Assembly: GCA_027605045.1 (NCBI GenBank)
Contig: JAQFWX010000010.1
Span: forward strand, 748,879-812,878
Source: Phallus indusiatus
Taxonomy: Eukaryota > Basidiomycota > Agaricomycetes > Phallales > Phallaceae
Length of the DNA: 64,000 nucleotides
Reading direction: 5' to 3'
Below, piece after piece: positions 42,695 through 53,029 of the stretch. The notes under the pieces are model-generated. The model saw only the letters and a list, made by a program, of their open reading frames with translations. It did no database searches and had not been told where the DNA came from. The stretch's first letter is position 1, and each line of letters begins with the position of its first letter. A program made the position numbers and the translations under genes.

Positions 42695-44083
42695 CTATTG
42701 TAGCGTTGGGGGCGGGGCTTCATTTTCGTTTACAGTCCCCTCCACGATTTTGTCATTTTCGGTGTTTTCTTCTACACTTCCTTCGCCTGTATCTTCCCCA
42801 TTCCCTTCTCCTCTTTTGTTTCCAACGATCTCCTCCGCGATCTCCTCCGAATCCTGTTCCTTCCTCTTGCCTTTTCCTTTGTCTTTCCTCCCAGCGTCCT
42901 CATCCTCGATTTCGTTCGGTTTTCCGAACCAGAATTCCTCTCCCGTTTCTCCATATTCGCGACTAGGAGACAAGTCAGCTCTTCTACTCACCGACTCGTC
43001 TTCCGAACCCTCTTCTCTTGCGTACCGTGGTAGTGGTGCCTTAGGCGTCGAATCTTGCAGACTGAAGTGTAGTCCGCGGCGACCACCGTTGTCCCCGGTA
43101 TTCGCGATACTCTCACGAATTGCGTTCGCCGATGAATCCGTACGACCTTGAATCAAAGCGAGCTGAACGAGTTTGTTGAATCCGAGTTCGCAGCATCGAT
43201 GCATCGCCTTAACCGCATCGGTAAGATTCTTGATATCGTCACGGGTGGCAACGTTATCGATCGGAACAATGGTTCGAGGACGCTCTTCTTCTGCCAACGA
43301 AATCACTTCGTCCTCGTCATCGAAAACGTATTGTTTAGTGGTTTTCTCAACCACTTTGCCGCGATTTTGACCTCGACCGAACTTTGGACGAGGATTATGC
43401 GAACATTTGCGTTTTTGTTCGCGGCAGCGAACACAGATTGTTTTTGCCGGAACTTGTTTTCGACATTCGTAACCTTCTTTCTCGCATTGATCGCACGATT
43501 TGGGGTATAGAGCACCCCCTTCGCTGGGTTCGAGATCGGTCGTTCGAACACGTTTGGATGGTGGTGGCGAATCGTCCTCTTCGATTTGCAATCGAGCCCG
43601 TTTCGATGGGCCCGCGACTGGTTTTGGATTGAGTTTCGGTAACTCAACGACCATTTTTTTCGGCTTCGCCTAGAAAATTACAAGTCAGAAATCGAACCGA
43701 AAAGAAAAAAGATCACGCACCGGTCTCAACTCAGGATACTGTTCTAACAGTTCCTCCATTTTCTTTCGCCCCTCCTCTTCCTTACGTTTCTTCTCCTCAT
43801 CCTGCTTCTTTTTCTCCTCCTCCAATCGCTTTCTCTCCTCTTCTTGCCGACGCGCTTCCTCTTTCGCCTTCTCTTCGTCGATTTTCTTCTTCGCATCGAA
43901 ATATTTCTTTTCGTAATGTCGTTGGGCATTGACGAAATCTTCATCATCGAAATCGTCATCGATCTTGCGAGGGTTGATTTCAACGCCTTCGAGAGGTGGC
44001 AGCAAGTAGACTTTGCGATTTTCGATTGCCCATTTGGCACGAGCGTCAAAGGTAGAGAGAGAAGAAGAGGCTGAAGAAGACAT
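42695..44083 (-). CDS. antisense two-exon gene of element B: coiled coil plus cysteine-cluster protein
   Basis: Exons 44083-43721 (121 codons) and 43669-42695 (325 codons including stop), with a 51-nt intron GTGCGT...TTTCTAG, phase 0; 445 residues. Exon 1: an N-terminal ~55 residues (SSASSSLSTFDARAKWAIEN) and a strongly charged Glu/Lys/Arg coiled coil (~65-110). Exon 2 starts AKPKKMVVELPK. It has a basic stretch and then a Cys array CDQCEKEGYEC...CVRCREQKRKC, spaced much like a fungal Zn2Cys6 DNA-binding domain. A hydrophobic/helical section (NLTDAVKAMHRCCELGFNKLV) and a long acidic, Lys/Glu-rich tail follow. It lies between pol and the 3' LTR, opposite to pol. It could bind element DNA or regulate it, but no function is shown. 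I have not seen it described. Confidence 0.75.
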
Positions 44084-44475
44084 TATGACGAATATTACCG
44101 ATTGAAGGGCAATTGAGTAATGCTGAAGACGAAAAACCCAACTGACTTTATACAAGTTGACGCGTTTCAGAATTTTCAAACTCAGATTCATCACGTGACT
44201 GGTTCCGCTCATGCATGCCCCGCCGAATCCGTTTTTGGATAACGCCGTCGTTTGATGGATTTTAACCGACAGAGCGGACATTTTTTTTTTTCTGATCCGA
44301 CACGTTTCACTGGGACTTCTTTATTTTCAGTGAAGAAAATTCGCGCGTTTCATGGGTTACGCTTCTTTTCTTGATTTTTCGAAACTTTTCACTGCGTTTC
44401 AGACAGAAACGTAATAGTTTCACTTGGACTTTTGAACACGGAGATCTCGAGGGCTCGATCTTAAGGAGGGAGTAC

Positions 44476-45119
44476 TGTCACGAGCCAATTTTCTCGTGAC
44501 ATCGAATTAACGATTTATTTCGATTTCACATTCTTTTCGAACTCGAACGAACGAACCTTATGGAGATCGCACTCTATGCGATCTCTCGAATTACCGATTA
44601 CCGATTTATTCACTTTGACGATCGGTGAGGTTCCATGATATAAATAGAATACTTTCTATTTCCTTCTTTATGATTCTAACGAACCTCACGACTTCCTCAA
44701 GTACTATTATGTACTTATCCGAATTAGTACTTTCTTTGTACTTGACCCTGCATCACTTTGTAGTATTTAAACTCGCTGTAAATACCATACAAAGTCGTCT
44801 TGAAATCGAACTTCGATTCGATTCAAATATATTTCACTTGTATTCAAACCTCCTTGAATTACAACTCGTCTCTTTATCTCGAAACTCCGATTTTCTCGAT
44901 TTTCTCGATCTCTCGCCTTTGGCGACTCCGTCGCCAAAGTCTTCGTTATCTCCGGCTATTCTCGTTGTGAGTGCTGATTCGTCACGATCCAAATTGAGGA
45001 ATACTCTCAGGCCTTTGGAGCGGGCGCAACACATAAGTTGAAGCCAAGTTCCTCATCCCCCGATCTCTCGATTCTCGATTCCTCGATCTCGCGATCTCGA
45101 ACGGTCTCGGATCTTGACA
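44476..45119 (+). repeat. 3' LTR of element B (644 bp)
   Basis: Copy of the 5' LTR with one observed base difference. Preceded by the purine tract AAGGAGGGA (44463-44471). Confidence 0.95.
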
Positions 45120-46500
45120 GGAATAGAGGGAACCGGGACTGCAGAAAAAGGTACGGCTTGATTCTCCTGGGGACCTTGATGCGAAATGTCCACCGTCGTC
45201 TTCTTACTGACACGCTCTTTTAGGACACGAATGAGGTCTTCTAGCCCTTCTTCATCTTCATCGTCTCCTCGGCGGCTGACCTTCCACTGGAGCGCCTCGA
45301 TATATGCGTTCAGGTCGGTTTTCGAATCAACGGGCATCTCTCCAGTACTGACATTCTTGACATTAGTTTGCTTTGGCATTGCGTTATGAACCTTGACATT
45401 TGACGGGGCAGCAACAACTGCGTTCGCGAGGCGGCTCGGAACGTCTTCTACTTTCGGCAAGGGCACTTCTCGAGAAACCGCGGGGACTACTGGACTGGTA
45501 TGCGCAAGGTACGAGGCTCCAAACTGACCGTTACTGATACTCTTCTGCACAGGAGGTGCATACACACTCGTCGCTTGGTCCAACGCCGTGGTAACTGCTG
45601 TCTCGACGGTCCGTGTCATCATAGCCGATATATGCTGGGCGAAATGTTGAAAACTGAATGGTTCTGCTTCGACAGGTGCTTGAGAAGATACTGGAATAGG
45701 CGACGTCGCATTCAATGTAACTGTAGAACCTGTTTCGGCAGGCATTCCGTGCAAAACAAGATCGGCGGCATGGCGTATCTCAGCAAGCGTCAGGATTGTC
45801 CTCTCCGTGTATGCAGGATTGGTGAGCTCGACTTTTCTAATCAACAAATCCTTAAAGTCCTGATCCAATGCTCTCCAATAAAGCCTCCTCTCCTCGAGAT
45901 CTGACAACAAGCCATTTCTGATCAAAGGCTTCGAAATCGTAGTGAGCCGACGATGAAATTCTGCAAAGTCGCCTCTCGTTCGGATTAGCTTGGTCTTCTG
46001 GGCATCGAGAAAGTCGTCCAAGTCACTGAGGGTCCATCTATTCTCCGGGGTAGAACCAGGGTAAAACGACAAAATCATGTTCTTGAAGAGTTCCCAGTCG
46101 GATCCTTCGTACTCGTCCAAACACTCCCAAAAATCGGCTTGATCGCGCGACAGGTAAATGACGGATTTCTTGATCTTCGTTCTTTCGTCTAACTGTGCTG
46201 CTTCTGCAAGGGCCTCATAATCGATAAAATAATCCCAAAGCGAAAGGGGTTTCTTGGGATCAAAACGAGGGGCAGATTCCGAACGACGAGCAGGCAAGGG
46301 TACTGGCTCAGTAGTCATGATTGGGAAAAAGTGTCGAAACGAGCGTGTGGGGTGCAAAGGATGATTTTCTGATTAAACGTAGCTTGTATGCAGGTGTAGA
46401 TGTTGTAGATAGGTAAAAGTATGATAATAGAAGATGTTTTGAACGGAATGAAGGGGAAGAGACACACAAAACAAACTGATTCCCTGCGGTGGTCACCAAA

Positions 46501-46846
46501 TGATGGTCGCGCAACAGGAGTGGTCAGGGATCGAAAGGGAACCAGTGTAGTGTGCTCAGAGGGAAATCATAATGAGGGTATAAAATCTGTTGTTCTTGTA
46601 GTCGAAAAAGTTTGTTTTTTTTATATACAGTTTGTAAATATATGTTCCAGGGAAATGGAACTAAAGATGATTGGAAAGATAAAATATAAGAACTGTGAAT
46701 TTTAAATAAAAGTGAAACGAAGGGGAGACAAAAGGTGAAAAATAGAAAGTATAGCCTTTTAGTATCTCAGAATCACCTAGCCGTAAGGAACGGCGCATAT
46801 AGCCTTCGCTTACTAATCTCCGTGTAGCCTGTTCGCGCAACCATCA
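46501..46846 (-). repeat. 5' LTR of element A (346 bp)
   Basis: Matches 32084-32429. D4 coding sequence (WRIFVFCEL...) resumes directly to its right after the duplicated ATGG. Confidence 0.9.
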
Positions 46847-47799
46847 ATGGAGAATTTTCGTGTTTTGTGAATTAAATGCGAAAAGGTTCTTCTCTCTTTT
46901 GAAATTGAGGCTTGGAAGGGAGACATTGGACGAACTCCTCACCACTATGAGTCAACAAGCTCAATGTGACAGCTCAGAGGGAATCCCGATTTACTACCTT
47001 TTGGAACTCGGTCTAGCTCGCGATGCCCTTCAAGCGTCTGTACGTGAGCTTGAACAGCTTATCGACATGTCCCACTCGCGACTGGACCCCACTGCACTTG
47101 AGGCTTCAACATTATTGGACAATGGTCCTGACAATGAAGAGCGTGCACAGGGACATGGTTTGTTTGAGGTAAATTTTCCGATTTTCTTATTCCCGGATTC
47201 TTTGTTAATGCATATATGCACAGCGTAAACCCTTTCACACCATTGCTAGATGAACAAGGATGGCGTTTCGTCTGTTTGGAACACTGCCGTCAAAGTAGAT
47301 CAATAGCTTGGCGTTGAGGTACTCTCGTATGTAAACTAAAGTTTCGTGTGCTTTTGTTCAAATGATCAATGTGCGCCGTGGTCGATCTGTACCTCCGGTC
47401 CTAACACAGGAACAGTTCAAGAATCATGATAATGAAGCCTGAGAGCGTGCCCAGGCGACGTCTGGTGCGAATGAGATAGCTCTTACAAGCATTTCTCATC
47501 CCTAGTCTGTCCCCTGGTGCATATATCATGATGCACGGCGTAAATCCTTTTACTACTCTGTAGTTGAATAGACAAAAATAGCGTTTAGCTCCGGAGAATC
47601 AAACGGGGTATTCATTGAATCTTGTATACACAGAAATTTCGAGAAAAAGCTATGGGGAATCACGTTATTACAACCATTCAATGTATACATGCCTACGATA
47701 TTATAACGAATCTTTCGAAGGAAAAAACGAAATCTGATCAAATTTTTTGAATGACTTGGAAGTTCATCGACTCGGTTTAGATTTTCAAGTTTCAGTGAA

Positions 47800-49380
47800 T
47801 CACAACACTTCCATCCCACCCCATTCCAGAACACGGAACAAAGAGGAGTCGCTAACACGTCCGACATCCACACCAACAATTGGTATCCAACGCTGTATAT
47901 CCCGGGAAGCACTCTCGATAGCGTCCTTCCAAAAGGATAATTCGGCGTCTTCTATGCCTTTGAAAAGCATAAAAATTCGGGTAACAATATCGGGTTTGGG
48001 AAATACACCCAGGGGAGCTGCACGTTCATAAGCTGTTTGGGGAAGGAATCGAAGAGCGATGTGTTTGTGCTTTAGCAGAGAAGGAAGCCAGTATCTGAAT
48101 AAGAGTTCTTAGACGCGGAGATCATACGTATATTATGTTGTATGAATTGTACGAACGTAATGAAAGAAGTGCGAGCTTCAGTATGGAGACCAAGAGAATT
48201 CAGAACTTTGTCAAGATAAAGCGTTATTTTTTCAACGGAAAGGACGACTGAGTTGGAGGCTGAAATATTTGGAGCAGCTGGATTGAAATACTCCGAACTT
48301 GTTAATTCGAACGCGCTTTCATCGAATGCGGGAGAAGCCGGGGGACTGAGCACAGTGGAGGCAAAACCTTCAGTACTTCATGAAATTGTGAAAATGATCA
48401 GCGGGACTGAATAAAATTACTAGGCAAATGCGTACTGTGCTTCCCAAAACAAGTACGAGACATCCAATCCCGTGTTCAGCTCCGTGAGGTCTCCATTAGC
48501 TTTCGTTCTCACGCGCCATACCACCGTTTGACCTTGCTCATCGATAGCTGTTTTGACGGGAACCACAGGATATAAAGCGAATATTCTCCATTCCGGAACG
48601 AGCGAAAGCGACACTGTAGCCTCTATTTCCTCAGGCGAGAACAAGTAAATAACTGGTTTTTTTCCAAGCAGCAGTTCCATCGAACCCTCAAGAACCGTAC
48701 CATCGCGAAACCCGTAATCAGAAAGGGATTTGTCGTCATCCAAAAATTGGCCCGCATAAAGCAGATGGTACTCGCGTCCATCCATTTGTTGATTATAGAT
48801 AACACGCAGTTCCTTGATTGGCATGCTTGGAGGGCATTTGAAAGTAGACACCCCGCCTTGGCAGTTATTAATTTTGATGTTGAGTTGTTTTTTGGGCTCT
48901 GCAACTTTGTGTGTCGGGACTATGCAGGACACTCAGAGCACTGAAAAGAGTAGAGACTCACGGGATATTAAAGATGACCATGTGGTCGACCAAGGCAACG
49001 AGTATAAATCCTTTGTAGAAACGTTGACCGTTAGAGAAGTGACATCATTGATAACTTCTCTCCACGACTCTTCAGAAATCTCCGCAAGCTCCCCCTGGCA
49101 GATATCCAGCTCGTCAGTAAGGAGTTTAACATCCGATTGGGAAGGTATTTCGGAGAAGTGTCTGCGAGCCGAATCAACAGCTGCCTGCAAATAAATTTTA
49201 AAGTAATTAAAATTACGCGGACATGATCTTAAGAAAACAGAATCTTGAGAAAACAAAAATGCGTGCCTGGTAGCTGTTTGGACGCAGTACAATTACGCGT
49301 CTTTGATGGAAAACAAGCACTATCATTGAACTTTGAGAACCTTGAAAGACTTTGGACGAAGGTCGTCTCGATGCGGGCAT
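47800..49380 (-). CDS. ubiquitin-like domain fused to a KPVIYL domain, S4
   Basis: Five exons: 49380-49267, 49184-48962, 48919-48436, 48375-48157, 48094-47800; 1335 nt, 444 residues, no internal stop. The first intron would start with GC (GCACGC) where S1, S2 and S5 have GTAC; the other introns are GT-AG. Residues ~125-198 are a ubiquitin-fold domain (LNIKINNCQ, SMPIKELRVIYNQ, HLLYAGQFLDDDKSLSDYGFRDGTVL), closer to ubiquitin than to SUMO in this part. It ends LLLGK and not GG before KPVIYLFSPEE, so a diGly-type processing site is absent. The C-terminal domain is complete: VVWRVRTKANGDLTELNTG, YLFWEAQ, KITLYLDKVLNSLGLHTEARTSFITYWLPSLL, RIFMLFKG and LEWGGMEVL-stop. It is more diverged from S1 than S2 is, hence an older paralogue. 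It is tail-to-tail with the D4 wreck. Confidence 0.82.
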
Positions 49381-49482
49381 TTTCTGTTTAAAGAAATGTA
49401 AGGAAAATCTTTGAGAATACTAGTCGGCTTGGATGGCAGAGGCAGAGGTGCTGGAGTAAAACGACGATCAAACGACGATCGA

Positions 49483-49507
49483 TCGATTCGGCTGTTCCCA
49501 ATGTGAC
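49483..49507 (-). promoter_or_regulatory. conserved upstream motif, copy 6, upstream of S4
   Basis: GATTCGGCTGTTCCCAATGT then GACAG. This is the most diverged copy, ~103 bp upstream of the S4 start. Confidence 0.4.
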
Positions 49508-49529
49508 AGCCGTAGTAATGTGACGTGAC

Positions 49530-50342
49530 GCACCCGTTACGCTTCTTTCCTCTCGAGCCTCGATGTGTTCTGGGAAAGTGGTATGTAACGTGCTTTTACT
49601 AATACTGTTTCATATTTAGTTTCAAACCACCACATTCCCGTTGATATTAAGGAGTATTCTTTCGAACAAATCATGAACATCACCGGCACAAGCAACTCTC
49701 GCGGCATAAGGACCAGAGTCACCAGACCAAATGCATGATTCTCATCCTAATGTCAATGTACTCCATTCTACCGAGGCTTACAGCGTTCAATAACAAAATA
49801 CTACCTTAAAGACGTGATTTTAATTATTGCGCCCTCCAAAATGCATTCCAAAGCCTACACCACCTGTCCGATTTCGAGGAGACGAGAACCGGTTTCGCAT
49901 TCAGGTGTGTTTGGATTTATTACCTTCAGTGTTATAATCATGATCATTCTTATTGACTCTTGCTTCTCAAATTGATAGTGCCTGTCAAATGGCCTCGGTC
50001 TGCGCGACCGACCCATCGCTTTCGCCATCGTGTGCATCTACCTATCCACACTTTTATGCTCAGCCATTTAACGCCGTCTCGCCCTTTTAATCGAAAGCGT
50101 AGTCTCCTCTTTTTACCGTACATGTCTTGGCTATCAAATGTTCTCATCACACAACGGCCCAATTCGTATGGTTGTACATCGTTTGACGCGGCCAAACGAT
50201 ATACTTTCTACGGGGTCCCATCAACACTACATTCCGCCATTTCAAACTAGAGCCTGGTCAGATGGGTACCTATCATTGCTGATCTCAAACAATCGGCGAA
50301 AATTGACCTTGTTCTGTGGCGATATCCTGAATTACTACTCTA
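49530..50342. other. intergenic, no firm gene
   Basis: Several overlapping plus-strand frames of 60-96 codons (for example 49960-50250) without recognisable motifs. They may include exons of the gene ending at 50585. Confidence 0.35.
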
Positions 50343-50585
50343 GGTGACGCAGTAAAGAACGGAACGACTTCTGTTTTGCCAGAAAAGTGGTGCGCTACGA
50401 CAAGGAACGAACTCGAACAGCTGTTTCAAATCTTGGTTCTTAGTGCTGTACCGCTTCTTCCCATCCACTGGCAGAAACGTGGGCGGACTTTCTGGGATGA
50501 TTTGCTGTATAGAGACGGGAAGAAAAAGGTTGTTAATCGAAGAGCACGGTATTGGGTTGAGAAAGGAAAGATCATTGAAGCTTAG
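50343..50585 (+). CDS. possible last exon of an unrecognised gene
   Basis: An acceptor-like TACTACTCTAG precedes an open frame ending at 50585 (GDAVKNG...EKWCATTRNELEQLF...WQKRGRTFWDDLLYRDGKK...). It has the amphipathic, charged look of real coding sequence. The upstream exons could not be fixed and the family is not recognised. Confidence 0.3.
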   Translation, partial: GDAVKNGTTSVLPEKWCATTRNELEQLFQILVLSAVPLLPIHWQKRGRTFWDDLLYRDGKKKVVNRRARYWVEKGKIIEA

Positions 50586-51346
50586 AGCCTTCAAGCTTCA
50601 AGCTTCAACGTTTCAACTATCAAGTGTTACCGCCGCAAGACCATATCGGGCTCTAACCTGTCTCAGCTACACACAAGAACCGACATATACTGACCCGCAT
50701 TCTTCAACGCTACTTTCTCTCCCATTCGACGTCTTCCATCATGCTTACTCTTCGCTATCCTTTGTCCTGGATTGGTCTAACTTCTACAATCCCATTATGG
50801 ACCGTTACACACCAAGACCACGCTCCTTTCAGTCACTATTCTACCGCAAGCTTCATCGAGCGGAGTAACATTACACTTATCAGCATTTCAAATGCAATAG
50901 CCTTAATAGGAGGAGTCATGGGCATGACCGGCCACAGCACCCTACCTTGCACAGTTCAGCTTCATCATCATCCTGTGTTGCCGTGGTAGGTGAAGCTGTC
51001 TATACCCTCATTCTCGTTTGACATTGAACATCAAAACTTATCAAGCTACTTTCAGAACATCGCACAACACCCTTATCTAGTTTAAATTTTTCATGTTATA
51101 CCAGAGAAAAAAAGAAAAAAAAAACCAGACAATGATAAATACATCGCGTTTTGCGTTATGCAGTATATAATGGTGACAGGAGAGACTAATAATGGGAAAC
51201 AACAAAGAAGGTCGCTACAAACGTGATTCATCTGATTATGCGAGAGAAGAAGAAAAAGAAATACATGACATCCTTTATAATGACGTTAGTTTGTGCACGT
51301 TCTTGAGTTATATCCAAAAATAAAAAGCCGAATAGAGGAAACAAAG

Positions 51347-51378
<32 letters not shown>

Positions 51379-51398
51379 AACATGACGTTTGAAAAACG
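50586..51398. other. intergenic, with a GAAA microsatellite
   Basis: No gene seen. A (GAAA)n run lies at about 51353-51378, just beyond the 3' end of the minus-strand gene at 51399. Confidence 0.5.
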
Positions 51399-51768
51399 TT
51401 ACGGTACAGCACTTGAAACAATGTCGTCGTCATCATGCTCTAAAGCACGAATCTGAGTTGAATGGGCTTGTGGCATAAACATCGAATACGGAATAGGCGA
51501 AGAAAACGTTATGTCCTGGAATCCCAACATATCCTGATGAGGCGTCTGCGAGCTTTTGATCGACGATGATTTTCGTCTCTTTTTAGAGTTTGCTATCAGC
51601 TCTGTTAATGTTGGAAGTTGTTTCGTTGCTTCTTCACTCCCTAGTTGTGGCAATGGTGGTAACGGCGGTACTGGCGGAGGTGGCTGTGAAAGCTGGGACA
51701 ATGTCCGTCTCTCAACTGACTTCGGAGTGATAGGCTCGTCTGCCAGCTTGAACCGTTTATTCGGACGA

Positions 51769-51799
<31 letters not shown>

Positions 51800-53025
51800 G
51801 GCGTGGGGTATCAAGTAAAAAGTCTTGACTGTTTTTGTACTTGTTGTATAACGAAGTGTCCGCATCTGCATCAACGTAGTCGTAGGGATAAGCATTGGCA
51901 CGCTCGTCTGCTTCGTCAAGGAGCCGTTTGGATGAGACGGGGAAGGACGCTTGTGTCATGTTTGCGAGCGGTTTTAGACTGCGCGGAGGTGAAATGGGCG
52001 AGGAAAGCTGCGGGTTGGTTCCTTGGAGCTGATTGTTGGTGTGATCGCGCTGCGAAGGTGTTCCTCCGGGTCTTGGCTGCTCGATCATCGTCATTCGAGG
52101 CGGAGAAGGTGGTGGTGGTGGTGGTGGTAGTGATAATGGTAGTGGTATAGATTGGGTGGGTTGTTGTAATGATATGGAGGGTATGGATATAGGTATACGT
52201 GCAGCGGCGGATGTAACAAAGTTCGGGAGTCGATCGACGAGGGCGGATATAGAAAAGGGTAAAGAAGGGACAGAATTGCCGGATATCTAACAAGTGAGGA
52301 TAAGCTTGTCTTAATAGACAAAGAGAAGTTTGACTTACAGAATCGTTGATATCGTGGAGGGGTTCAAGCATGGGAGCGGCGGGAGGCGAAAGATCAGCAG
52401 GCAAGCTTTCTATTGATTGACCTGGGGCTAAAGGGCGACTTTGAGGATAGATCAACGACATTTCGGGTACCAAAGTGTTATCGGGTTGAATACCCTCAGT
52501 CCACTTGGCAATGTCGTCGCGTCTTTGTTGAGCTTGCTTGTCGGCCCTGCGTTTCTCACGAATGGCTTTCCGTCTCTTTTCCCATCGAAACCAATCAGCC
52601 TCAGAGCGAGGGAGAATGTACTGATCGTCATCGATATCGGACAAGGAGTCTCCAACCCAATCGCCACCCGCCACACCGACACACGTCAGTGCAAGCTCAA
52701 AAGGCAGATTACATTCTCGCCGCTCTCGCATTTGAGTCCGGATGGATTGAACACGAGTCTGAGCCTCTGGACTGTTCTCCCTGGATGGAGCACAAAGCTG
52801 ATGGGGGATGCTGGCTAGTTGGAGATAACGCTCTTTGAGCTTGTGAATGTACGGCACAGCGTCGCGGTCGTGGTTCTTCTTCGGATCGGCTGATGAGTTC
52901 GCAGAAGAAGAGTTGTCGTTTTCGTCATCGTCATCGTCGCTATAGGAGCATTTCCGGGCTGGTTTTTTTGGCAGTGGTGGCGGGAATATAGGTGTATATG
53001 GTGTCGATAGGAATGGCGAGGCCAT
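51399..53025 (-). CDS. hypothetical, largely disordered nuclear-type protein with polyglutamine
   Basis: Two exons: 53025-52339 (229 codons) and 52286-51399 (296 codons including stop), with intron GTAAGT...TTGTTAG; 524 residues. N-terminus Pro-rich, then DDDDDENDNSSSANSS. A moderately ordered part (~55-180) includes YIHKLKERYLQLASIP and a Lys/Arg-rich helix (WEKRRKAIREKRRADKQAQQRRDD). Exon 2 is low complexity: a run of eight prolines, a run of ten glutamines encoded by a CAA repeat (about 51771-51800), a Pro-rich patch, LPTLTELIANSKKRRKSSSIKSS (nuclear-localisation-like) and an acidic end. No catalytic domain is visible. It may be a regulatory or chromatin-associated protein, but the family is not recognised. 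It lies upstream of S4 on the same strand and appears single-copy. Confidence 0.7.
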
Positions 53026-53029
53026 CGTT

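Larger units (their letters stand above)
35936..45119 (+). mobile_element. element B, full-length Ty3-type chromovirus (9184 bp) nested in element A
   Basis: The 644-bp LTRs (35936-36579, 44476-45119) start TGTCAC and end TTGACA. I see one difference, G at 35947 against A at 44487. Target duplication is GGAAT (35931-35935, 45120-45124). Order: LTR, primer site, gag, protease, reverse transcriptase, RNase H, integrase, chromodomain, antisense gene, purine tract (AAGGAGGGA at 44463-44471), LTR. The order RT-RNaseH-IN with a C-terminal chromodomain places it in the Tf1/sushi chromovirus group of fungi. Near-identical LTRs indicate a very recent insertion. Whether it is autonomous depends on the insertion at 38759-39106. 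Confidence 0.95.
33374..46357 (-). pseudogene. gag-like ORF of element A, split by element B
   Basis: Segments 46357-45120 and 35935-33374. Joining them with one copy of the duplicated GGAAT target gives a single frame of 1265 codons, ending at 33374. The likely start is the inner Met of MTTEPVPLPARR. Residues ~35-220 have the retrotransposon-gag look of this fungal class: PRFDPKKPLSLWDYFIDYE, RDQADFWECLDEYEG, DWELFKNMILSFYPG, FAEFHRRLTTISKPLI. After a Ser/Thr/Pro-rich stretch comes SVEKLLTLCHPGVREQLLEA, which I recognise from Agaricomycete gag proteins. The last ~700 codons are open but show no protease, zinc knuckle or polymerase motif; they are rich in Ser, Arg and Ile and may be partly non-coding. 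The insertion of B truncates the product after ...VPSIP. It is listed as a pseudogene because it is interrupted; the frame itself is undamaged. Confidence 0.7.
32084..46846 (-). mobile_element. LTR retrotransposon element A, interrupted by element B
   Basis: The two 346-bp LTRs (32084-32429 and 46501-46846) appear identical by eye. In minus-strand sense they begin TGATGGTTGCGCGAACAGG and end with its imperfect inverted copy. The target duplication is ATGG (32080-32083 and 46847-46850). Sense is minus: beside the right LTR a primer-binding-site candidate TGGTGACCACCGCAGGG starts at 46498 and runs down, with TGG pairing a tRNA CCA end. A short purine run CCAGGAGG precedes the left LTR. Without element B the element is about 5.57 kb. 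It carries a long gag-like ORF and no visible reverse transcriptase or integrase, so it is probably non-autonomous. Identical LTRs mean a recent insertion into D4. Solo LTRs 2 and 3 look like older relatives. Confidence 0.88.
30447..47228 (+). pseudogene. DUF6535 gene D4, truncated and interrupted by three rearrangements
   Basis: Only the C-terminal part of a DUF6535 gene remains, in pieces that align in order with D1. 30447-30650 encodes IYCTDSFWDE...ELHDLTLIYWWCSRGL. 30655-30740 encodes PLFALLLVPHNRRHL.TILLND on the opposite strand (inverted). 30741-30852 encodes SNCFRDVVTYHNLP..KEHI..MDLF. 32037-32083 encodes LFTILYNTSVLVQVW. 46847-47166 encodes WRIFVFCELNAKRFFSLLK...LDELLTTM through GHGLFE, then a donor-like GTAAAT. 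The gap 30853-32036 is a CACTA-like element and 32084-46846 a retrotransposon complex. Removing each insertion with one target copy restores the reading frame (PLFTIL; QVWRI). The part upstream of 30447, with all membrane segments, is missing. D4 is tail-to-tail with S4. It cannot make a normal product. Confidence 0.88.

Noticed and set aside
51771..51800. CAA/TTG repeat as a possible CRISPR-like or regulatory array
   Set aside because: It is a simple trinucleotide repeat encoding polyglutamine in the gene at 51399-53025.
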